A stretch of DNA of 21,565 nt from a candidate division CSSED10-310 bacterium (lineage in GTDB: Bacteria > CSSED10-310 > JAFGDC01): contig JAFGDC010000339.1 in NCBI GenBank assembly GCA_016932295.1, forward strand, positions 1 to 21,565, given 5' to 3'. The notes below the pieces were generated by a model. It saw nothing but the letters and a program-made list of their open reading frames with translations. It was not told the DNA's origin and ran no database searches. Below are positions 15,494-21,565 of this stretch, one piece after another (position 1 is the first letter of the stretch; each line of letters begins with the position of its first letter). A program made the translations under genes and the position numbers.

Positions 15494-15850
15494 CTGATGG
15501 AGGCGGCTCCCATGGCCCGCGGAAGTGCCCGCGGCATCGCAACGATTCCAACCTAAAACCAACGGAGTGCGCTTCTCTCGAAAAGCAGGTTTTCACAATC
15601 AGATCACAAACCAGCCCGGATGATACGAGCATCCTGAGCGGATCGATTCTGAAAAGTGTACCCCGAATGGCATGGTGCCGTCTGAAACAGGTTCAACGTA
15701 CCGCGTCAAACTGAGGGTTGTTACAAACCTATTTCGATGCGTTTCCTGGATTCACCCCGGCATGATTCGATGGTGCACAGGCCCTTCTGAGGGCAGATAC
15801 ATCGGGGCGCGATCACTTCGTAAACACAGCGGTGGATCAATCACGCGCGG

Positions 15851-15865
15851 CCCGGTCGAGCCGGG
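15851..15865 (-). terminator. Possible terminator hairpin after sbcC
   Basis: CCCGG and CCGGG pair perfectly around a 5-base loop, 5 bases beyond the sbcC stop codon on the minus strand. No T-run follows, so this is only a candidate. Confidence 0.35.
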
Positions 15866-15870
15866 GATCG

Positions 15871-18800
15871 TCAATCCAGGCTCCTGACGAACGACACCCC
15901 GTCGTCATCCTTGTCCAGCAGGATGACGCTCTGTGTAGCCGAGGCGAATGCTTCCTCGTGGCTGATGACGAAAAGCTGATGGAAATCCAGCAACTCGATG
16001 TTCCGGAGGCTTTGCGCCAGGGAGAGCCGTTTCTCGGCATCCAGGTTGTTGGTGGGTTCATCGAAGAACCCGAGCTTGATACCGGTCAATGTCTGTAACA
16101 GCGCCAGCCGGATGGACAGCGCGGCCGCCATTTGCTCGCCGCCGGACAGATCGTTCATGAGCAGCATCTCACCACCATTTCGCCTGATCCTCACTTCATA
16201 TCCCGCCGCCCATTCCAGGTCTTCCTCGGTCGTCCGCCTGATGCTCTTGTAGATGGCATTGGCTCGATTGGATATCACCCGCAGGCTGCGGTTCACCACC
16301 AGGGCGCCGGCGCGCTGGTAAATGTCCAATCGGAGCGATCGCAGCAACCGCCTGACGACTTCCAGTTCCCTTTTGCGCTCCCTTGCTTGAATCCGCGCCC
16401 CGCGGAGTTCACCCAGTTCCTGCACCGCGGCCTCCAATCGGCGAATCTCTTCATCCAGACTGCGGGTTCTCTCGTTCAATTTCGCCTGGTGTGCCGCCGT
16501 CTCATCATGTTCCAGCCGGATCTTAACCAGGTCATCGGCACTGTACGTCTCACTCGCCTTCAGAAGCAGTCCGCGCAATTCATCGCGCCGTACCTGCCTG
16601 GTCCGTGTCGTGGTGGCGAGTGCCTCCAGTCTGCCGCGCAGTTCGGGTATGTCGCCGTCAAGCTCCTGCAGCCTCACCCGCGCCCGATCATGCGCCTGGA
16701 CAAATTCCGCCTCCGCCGCCTCCTGCTCCATGGCCGCCGCCAGCCGCCCGCTGGGATCGCCCCTGCCGGCGATGGCCTTGTCCAGGCGCTCGATCTCTTC
16801 CCGCAGGTCCCTGATGGAACGTTCCAGTTCAGTCATCCGCTCGCCGACCCTGTGCAGCCGTTCCTCCCTCGCATGCATCGCAACCAGGCTTTCCGCTACG
16901 GCGGTTTCCTCGGCTTCATGAGCGGCCACGCGTCGCTGCAGCGCCGTGTGTTCCTCCTTCAAGCGGATGTGCGCCGGAGCATCATATGTCTCCCGGAGTT
17001 TCTCCAGGCGGCTCTTCATCTCCGTCGTGCGCTGCTCCTGTGCCTTCAATCGTTCCCGCAATGCCATGGCGGATTCGGCCAGCTCCGTTTCCCTGGCGGC
17101 CCTGTCCAGCAAAATAGGATAGCGTTCGTACGCCTGCCGTAACTGAGTATCCGAAACCTCCCGGTTGGCCGCCGCCAATCCGCGCTCGATTTCCACCATG
17201 TCCGACAGGCTTTTCCCGAGTTGTGCCATTTCCCTTGATCGTTCCGCCGATTGTGCATCAAGCTCCTCAATCCGGCCGCCGATCCGTTGTAACTCGTCAG
17301 CTCGAGCCAGCAGTTTCGACAGGGTTTCTCCCGCACCTTCCAGGCCCCGCAGTGCTGCATCCACCTCCACCAGCGCCGCTTTGGCGCCGGCGATGCGGTC
17401 CCGCTCGGCGGCGGTCTCCAGCAACCGTTGCTGTAGTTCCGTAAGCGTTCGGCGATCCCGGGCATCGGCCTCGGTCAACCCGGCCAGCCGCTCCCTCGCG
17501 CTTGTCGCCTCGTCATGAATGCGGCTCAATCGATCCAACTCCACCAGCCATGCCTCACGTCGCGAATCAAGCGCGGCCAGTTCCGCCTTGAGGCGCGCTA
17601 CGTCGACGGCGAAGAACTCCTCGAAACTCAATCCCGCGGGTAGATTGGGACAGTACCCGAGCCCGAATGGGCAGAGCTTTCCAGAGGCTTCCTCGGCGGA
17701 AGAGCATCGTAACTTGATGCCCGAGTCCAATGCGCCGCGCTCCTGCTGTAAGTGATTCAACTGCTCGCGCAACACCCGAAGGCGTTCCGTCAGTTCCTGG
17801 AGATCCGCTTTCTCGAGATCCGCCATGCGCGCCGCGCGATTCTCAATATCTCCATGCACTGCCTGGAGTGCATCGGTGAGTTCGTCGAACCGTTGTTTCA
17901 GCATGTTCAAGGTGCTGGTGCGGCCGGTGAGTTCATCCCGCCGTCGGAGGAGGGATGCGTGTCGCGCCGCGGCTTCCCGGGCCGTATCCAGTCCGGCCAG
18001 TTCATGTTCGATCGCGGCGGCGGTTTCCAACAGTTCCGCGCGGGTCTTGCCGGCTGCTTCCGCCGCGCCTTCGAGCCGTTCAAGGGCGGCCCGGGTCTTT
18101 CCCAACGCCTGCTGTTTTTTCACCAGTTCGTCACGGGTGGACAGCGCCCGCGAATACTGCATGGCCGGCGGCTTCACTTGCTCCGCGTCCCGTCCGGCGG
18201 CCTGCGCTTCGGTCAGTTGCTCCATGCGCAGGGCGAGTTCGTTTCGCATCCCCCGGTCCTGCTCCGCCATACGTTCCAGCTCAGTGGCGATTTCCTGGCA
18301 GCGATGCTGCACATCATCGTAAACCCGCACCTGCTCAGCGATCGCCGCCAACTCGCCGCGAAGACCGGTGAGCATACCCCGCAGGCTGATATGCCGATCT
18401 TCCAGTTCCCGTCTGGCCGCCGCTAATTCACGCTGTTCTTCTTGACAGCCGCCGGCCATGGCGGCAAGCCGTCCTTCCTGCTCGGCACGGGTTCCTGTCA
18501 GGCTGGCCCGCTCCTCCTTCAATCCGTCCACCTCGCGGCGCAGCTCATGCAGCTTCCTGATCTCGTCCTGCATGGTCCGGAAAGCTGCATGGCGGTCCGC
18601 GTTCACCGTCAGGAACGCTTCCGCCGCCTCCGCTTTGGCAAGGTCCTCACCGAGCGTTTCAAGCCGTCGTTCCATTTCGGGCAGCAGGGAATCGAGCGTG
18701 GTCAACTCGGCGTGATACTCGCCCACGGCATGCTCTATCTCCTCGAGCCGTCGTTTCCTCTCGGCGATTTCCTGCGCCCGCGCAACGGCCTCTTTCACTG

Positions 18801-19488
18801 CCCGGCGCGTTTCGCAACGCTCCCGCCGGCGCGCCTTCAACTGGTGCTCATTAATGCGCATAGCCTCGATGCGACCGTTCAGATTCTCCAGTTGGTTTCC
18901 GGCCCCCTCCAATTCGGCCGTGATGGCGTCTTCCGCTGGTTTGAGACGGAGTGCGCGCTGTTTATATTTCTGCAGGTTGAAGACCTGGTTGAAGAGCATC
19001 TCGCGATACCTGGGAGACTGGACGAAGGCATTGACCAGGTTGTTCTGGGGAACACCGATGATCTGCTCGAAGCAGTTTTCCAGCGACATGGACCGGTCCA
19101 ACTCCAGTTCATCCTGCAGCCATGGTTTGATTTCGTGCGCTTTCTGCTTGTGGATCAGGTCTGGATCCTCTTCGTCACCGCGATACACGAGCCACCTGTC
19201 AGCCTTGAAACCGTTGCCGGCACGCACCAGATAACGGGCCGCGAGAAAGCGTGGGCCGTTTCTCTGAACGCTGAAGCACACCTTGACCCAGCCGCTTCGC
19301 TCCCTTTTGCGCAGGAGCTGTGCCAACCCGGTGCCGGTGTGATCGAACAGGGCGAACCCTATGGCGCGGAGCATGGTGCTTTTCCCCGCGCCGTTCCCGC
19401 CGATGATGTACACCATGCCGGCATTGAACATCACGTTCAGTTCGCGGTACGATCTGATATTGCTGAGTTCAAGCCGGTGAACGATCAT
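15871..19488 (-). CDS. sbcC: SbcC-like exonuclease ATPase subunit (Rad50/SMC family)
   Basis: SbcC is the ATPase partner of the SbcD nuclease; the complex trims DNA ends and cleaves hairpins during double-strand-break repair. The 1205-residue product has Walker A GGNGAGKST (30-38), a Q-loop region with the FVQSPRYREMLFNQVF block of the family, two long coiled-coil arms rich in Glu, Arg, Leu and Ala, signature LSGGEQ (1114-1119), and Walker B/D-loop FFDEPTNNLD (about 1144-1153). The zinc hook should sit at the middle. There I find C606-P-F-G-L-G-Y-C613, a CX6C in place of the usual CXXC, with another cysteine at 595. The start overlaps the sbcD stop by four bases (ATGA), a classic coupled pair. 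It is somewhat longer than E. coli SbcC (1048 residues). The ATPase core is intact; the hook is the only odd part. Confidence 0.93.
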   Translation of the reverse strand: MIVHRLELSNIRSYRELNVMFNAGMVYIIGGNGAGKSTMLRAIGFALFDHTGTGLAQLLRKRERSGWVKVCFSVQRNGPRFLAARYLVRAGNGFKADRWLVYRGDEEDPDLIHKQKAHEIKPWLQDELELDRSMSLENCFEQIIGVPQNNLVNAFVQSPRYREMLFNQVFNLQKYKQRALRLKPAEDAITAELEGAGNQLENLNGRIEAMRINEHQLKARRRERCETRRAVKEAVARAQEIAERKRRLEEIEHAVGEYHAELTTLDSLLPEMERRLETLGEDLAKAEAAEAFLTVNADRHAAFRTMQDEIRKLHELRREVDGLKEERASLTGTRAEQEGRLAAMAGGCQEEQRELAAARRELEDRHISLRGMLTGLRGELAAIAEQVRVYDDVQHRCQEIATELERMAEQDRGMRNELALRMEQLTEAQAAGRDAEQVKPPAMQYSRALSTRDELVKKQQALGKTRAALERLEGAAEAAGKTRAELLETAAAIEHELAGLDTAREAAARHASLLRRRDELTGRTSTLNMLKQRFDELTDALQAVHGDIENRAARMADLEKADLQELTERLRVLREQLNHLQQERGALDSGIKLRCSSAEEASGKLCPFGLGYCPNLPAGLSFEEFFAVDVARLKAELAALDSRREAWLVELDRLSRIHDEATSARERLAGLTEADARDRRTLTELQQRLLETAAERDRIAGAKAALVEVDAALRGLEGAGETLSKLLARADELQRIGGRIEELDAQSAERSREMAQLGKSLSDMVEIERGLAAANREVSDTQLRQAYERYPILLDRAARETELAESAMALRERLKAQEQRTTEMKSRLEKLRETYDAPAHIRLKEEHTALQRRVAAHEAEETAVAESLVAMHAREERLHRVGERMTELERSIRDLREEIERLDKAIAGRGDPSGRLAAAMEQEAAEAEFVQAHDRARVRLQELDGDIPELRGRLEALATTTRTRQVRRDELRGLLLKASETYSADDLVKIRLEHDETAAHQAKLNERTRSLDEEIRRLEAAVQELGELRGARIQARERKRELEVVRRLLRSLRLDIYQRAGALVVNRSLRVISNRANAIYKSIRRTTEEDLEWAAGYEVRIRRNGGEMLLMNDLSGGEQMAAALSIRLALLQTLTGIKLGFFDEPTNNLDAEKRLSLAQSLRNIELLDFHQLFVISHEEAFASATQSVILLDKDDDGVSFVRSLD

Positions 19489-20738
19489 GATGCTTCCGCG
19501 GCGCGTTCTTTCAAAAAACGCCGGGCGGCTGCGATCAGTTCGTCCACCCGCGGCCCGGCATCAAGCAGTTCCTGCATTCGGCCTGCGATTGCGGCCAATT
19601 CCCCGGCCGGTAGGTGGCACTTGTTGCCGGAGGCGAGACTTTCGTATACCGATCGCTCAATGCGCTCGGGATCCGACTCTTCCATTTCCTCCGAGTCCGG
19701 CTCGGTAAGGTCGATATCGACGAGAGTGAGCAGCGGCTGAACCGCGGTGTCGATCACCTCACGGATCGTCCTGATCCCGACAGCGAACCGATCGAAGGGT
19801 ACAGCTCCACGGATACGCAAGTGGAATATGGCATCCGCCGGCGCGGGTTGCTCGTCCACCAGGGTTTTTACCAGCTTGGGCAGAGCGGCTGGGGAGGGGC
19901 AGGCAGCGGGTTCGAGATGCAAGGTCCGCTGTATGATGGGTCTGCCGGTGTACGGTATTCGTTGGAAATCGAGGCTTCCGTTCGCTTCCAACTTCGCGAG
20001 TATGACACCGCGTTCGTAGTCGGCTTCACCGACATCCACCGCCTCCACGGCGCCGGGAGTGAATACCTTGGCGTGGCCGCGATGGAAGGAGTGGGCATGA
20101 CCCAGGGCGATGTAGTCGCAGCAGTCAATGAGTGGCGATAACTCCGCCACCGTCACGCCGCCGTCGACAGCATGGACACCGCCCAGCAGCCCGGCATGCA
20201 GCATGGCGATGACTGGCTTCTTCTCCGGCAGGGAGCGCAGCACCTTGCCCACCTGCTCCAGTTTCGGTTTGATCGCCGCACCCAGGTATCCCAAGCCTAC
20301 GATGCGCGCGCCGGGTAGTTCCAGAACGGCGCCACGGCGCCGCTTGGAATCCCATCCCCTCAATCCAACGGTGTCGGATTCCCCTGGTTCCATATCCAGG
20401 TGGATGGTCAATCCTTCATGGCAGAGGTAATCCATCCATGTGGTATGACCGGTGAGCAGGGAACGGTCATGGTTGCCCGATGTGGTGATGACGGGGATCG
20501 ATGGGGAGAACGCCCGTAGAATCTCCGTCGTGCGCTGCAGGATAACGGGCTGGATCTGGCGTCTGTCAAACAGGTCGCCGGCCGCCAGGACAAAATCGAC
20601 ATGTTCGGCCGCAGCCACCCGGAGCACCCATTCGAACGCCTCGAAAAAGTCCTCGATTCGGCGGGGGCAGTTATAGCGATCCGCACCCAAGTGCAGATCC
20701 GAACAATGGAGAAACCTGCATGCCGGTCCGGAATTCAT
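19485..20738 (-). CDS. sbcD: SbcD-like nuclease subunit (Mre11 family)
   Basis: This is the metal-dependent phosphoesterase subunit of SbcCD, an ATP-dependent double-strand exonuclease and hairpin endonuclease. The 417-residue product has the Mre11 metal-binding motifs in order: DLHLG (14-18), GDLFD (54-58), GNHD (88-91), LHAG with H181, and GHAH (213-216). All catalytic residues are present. A capping region follows (IPYTGRPIIQRTLHLEP) and then a helical C-terminus (residues about 350-417), probably the coiled-coil-binding part that contacts SbcC. The ATG at 20738 has only a weak ribosome binding site, so translation may depend on the upstream gene, which ends 40 bases earlier. Four bases overlap sbcC. 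The neighbour and motifs make the assignment secure. Confidence 0.93.
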   Translation of the reverse strand: MNSGPACRFLHCSDLHLGADRYNCPRRIEDFFEAFEWVLRVAAAEHVDFVLAAGDLFDRRQIQPVILQRTTEILRAFSPSIPVITTSGNHDRSLLTGHTTWMDYLCHEGLTIHLDMEPGESDTVGLRGWDSKRRRGAVLELPGARIVGLGYLGAAIKPKLEQVGKVLRSLPEKKPVIAMLHAGLLGGVHAVDGGVTVAELSPLIDCCDYIALGHAHSFHRGHAKVFTPGAVEAVDVGEADYERGVILAKLEANGSLDFQRIPYTGRPIIQRTLHLEPAACPSPAALPKLVKTLVDEQPAPADAIFHLRIRGAVPFDRFAVGIRTIREVIDTAVQPLLTLVDIDLTEPDSEEMEESDPERIERSVYESLASGNKCHLPAGELAAIAGRMQELLDAGPRVDELIAAARRFLKERAAEAS

Positions 20739-20778
20739 GACGGGATGCCTGGATGAGCGCGGTGCCTGGCGCTCTGGA

Positions 20779-21114
20779 TTATTCGATGACGTAGGAGCCC
20801 GGTTTGCCGTCCTTCGCCGCGGTCACCACCACGCGCCTGCTGGCGGCGTCGTACACCATGTCCACCAGTCCGGTGAAGGGTCCGCGCATGCCGAACTGCC
20901 TGGAGATCACGAAGACGCGATTGTCCGGTTCGTACACCACCGCCACGGCGAACTCATCGCCGCCTTCGGCCACCACCAGGGCAAACACTTCACCATCCAA
21001 CGACACCTTCTGTTCGATGCCCTCGGCGGTGATCCGGCGCATCATGGCGGGATGCAGTTCCCAGGTTTCACCGGCCAGAGCGAAAGAATGGGGGAATTCC
21101 GTGATCTTGATCAT
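20779..21114 (-). CDS. Small protein of unknown function, first gene of the sbcDC operon
   Basis: The 111-residue product is not one I recognise. It begins MIKITEFPHSFALAGETWELHPAMMRR and consists mainly of predicted short beta strands (EVFALVVAEGG, EFAVAVVYEP, RVFVISRQFG, FTGLVDMVYD, RRVVVTAAKD), suggesting a small all-beta fold. There is no signal peptide, transmembrane segment, cysteine or visible catalytic motif. The start is well supported: GGAGG (21126-21122) lies 7 bases upstream, and a promoter with TATAGT sits 50 bases before it. A longer in-frame start at 21288 would give an arginine-rich, low-quality extension and is rejected. It ends 40 bases before sbcD on the same strand, so cotranscription is likely; a role in DNA repair is only a guess from position. 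Confidence 0.72.
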   Translation of the reverse strand: MIKITEFPHSFALAGETWELHPAMMRRITAEGIEQKVSLDGEVFALVVAEGGDEFAVAVVYEPDNRVFVISRQFGMRGPFTGLVDMVYDAASRRVVVTAAKDGKPGSYVIE

Positions 21115-21163
21115 TCTGCTGCCTCCTCGGGGTTCCACTGACGACTCTTCAACAACGACCCTG

Positions 21164-21193
21164 ACTATACCTCCAGCGACGTTTCTTTCACAA
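21164..21193 (-). promoter_or_regulatory. Sigma70-type promoter of the small gene-sbcD-sbcC operon
   Basis: TTGTGA (21193-21188, 4 of 6 consensus) and TATAGT (21169-21164, 5 of 6) are 18 bases apart on the minus strand. The predicted start near 21157 leaves a leader of about 43 bases before the ATG at 21114. No LexA box was recognised. Confidence 0.5.
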
Positions 21194-21504
21194 GTAGAAG
21201 GGCTCGGGAGCCGGCGCCGGCGGTGGCGTGATGCCGCACCATGTTCCCCCATCAACTCCGGCGAATGACCAGGGACTTGCCGGCGCATACAGCGCGGTCA
21301 GCGGAAACAACGGATGTCTCCGATGGATATCCCTGAGGCGGCTGTTGCTGTTTTTGAAATGTGTTGATGGCCGCTCTGAAATGTCAGGAGAAATGCTGAG
21401 GGATGGCCGAAACCATCCCCCTCGACTACAAGTCGAATCATAAAAGATATCGAAAGTTATCGGACGATACCTCGCGTCAGGTCGGTCCAGATAACAGTGA
21501 ATGT
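21194..21504. other. Gene-poor region upstream of the sbcDC operon
   Basis: This stretch holds two adjacent hairpins (listed) and locally AT-rich DNA around 21430-21470. A 107-codon minus-strand frame (21188-21511) crosses it, but it begins with TTG, lacks a spaced ribosome binding site and reads as low-complexity proline-rich sequence at its end. I do not accept it as a gene. Confidence 0.45.
21400..21436. repeat. Two adjacent perfect hairpins
   Basis: GGGATGG (21400-21406) pairs with CCATCCC (21413-21419) around a 6-base loop. TCGACT (21422-21427) pairs with AGTCGA (21431-21436) around ACA. On the minus strand the larger loop reads TTTCGG. They could end a gene entering from the right edge or form part of a structured RNA; no T-run follows on either strand. 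Confidence 0.5.
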
Positions 21505-21565
21505 CTACCAAATCCCTTCGCCGCGGTCAAGGAAAATGCGAAACACGACGATCGCCGCGGTCAGC
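21505..21565 (-). CDS. Possible C-terminus of a membrane protein entering from the right edge
   Basis: One minus-strand frame is open from the window edge to a TAG at 21507-21505 and reads LTAAIVVFRIFLDRGEGIW. The hydrophobic run followed by charged residues resembles the end of a last transmembrane helix. Nineteen residues are too few for identification, and the frame may be open by chance. The double hairpin about 70 bases downstream could serve as its transcript end. Confidence 0.22.
   Translation of the reverse strand, partial: LTAAIVVFRIFLDRGEGIW

Larger units (their letters stand above)
15460..15870. other. Intergenic region between convergent fumarase and sbcC genes
   Basis: These 411 bases hold no credible gene. 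Hairpins stand near both ends: ACCGG-CGCGC-CCGGT (15479-15493) after fumarase and CCCGG-TCGAG-CCGGG (15851-15865) after sbcC. A third, GCCCT-TCTG-AGGGC, is at 15781-15794. None is followed by a T-run. Confidence 0.55.

Noticed and set aside
15460..15714. Open frame directly after the fumarase beta stop as a small gene
   Set aside because: No ribosome binding site and no recognisable sequence; composition does not resemble the neighbouring genes.
18442..19740. Plus-strand 432-codon open frame opposite sbcC and sbcD
   Set aside because: It is antisense to conserved ATPase and nuclease sequence and has no family motif of its own.
21188..21511. 107-codon minus-strand frame as a gene
   Set aside because: TTG start with AAGGGA only one base away, no recognisable domain, and its end overlaps the -35 of the sbcDC operon promoter.

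Overview
The window is GC-rich (roughly 60% by eye) chromosomal DNA from a Gram-negative bacterium. Sec-type signal peptides, a probable outer-membrane beta-barrel, good Shine-Dalgarno sites, sigma70-like promoters and one near-consensus sigma54 promoter all point that way. A large PknB-like kinase-ATPase-TPR protein, secreted Ig-like proteins and a two-subunit class I fumarase would fit Myxococcota, Acidobacteriota, Desulfobacterota or a relative. I cannot place it further from sequence alone. No rRNA, tRNA, insertion sequence, integrase, prophage gene or CRISPR array was seen.

Layout from left to right. 1-512 (-): N-terminal part of the 23S rRNA methyltransferase RlmL, cut by the window edge. 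940-1773 (+): a VOC-nitroreductase fusion, convergent with an SRPBCC-fold protein at 1788-2264 (-). 2473-4771 (+): probable operon of an outer-membrane barrel protein, a NimA/PPOX-like flavin-binding protein and a DUF389 membrane protein. 4801-7676 (-): two tandem secreted paralogues made of Ig-like and FN3-like modules, behind a sigma54-type promoter. 7880-11686 (-): a 1268-residue Ser/Thr kinase fused to a P-loop ATPase and TPRs. 11687-12454: a 768-base gene-free region with a 15-bp direct repeat and a five-copy 22-bp tandem repeat. 12455-13834 (+): a GT87/DUF2029-like membrane glycosyltransferase. 13971-15459 (+): fumarate hydratase alpha and beta subunits, translationally coupled. 15871-21114 (-): an operon of a small unknown protein, SbcD and SbcC.

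Functional themes. SbcCD is the double-strand-end and hairpin nuclease; its SbcC has an unusual CX6C zinc-hook apex in place of CXXC. The fumarase pair supplies a TCA-cycle or related hydratase. The kinase looks like a cytosolic signalling hub. The secreted Ig-like pair has its own likely sigma54 promoter with an upstream dyad, so its expression is probably condition-dependent. No single undescribed system is proven here. The best leads are the sigma54-driven Ig-like pair, the variant SbcC hook with its 111-residue upstream gene, the VOC-nitroreductase fusion, and the helically phased 22-bp repeat.
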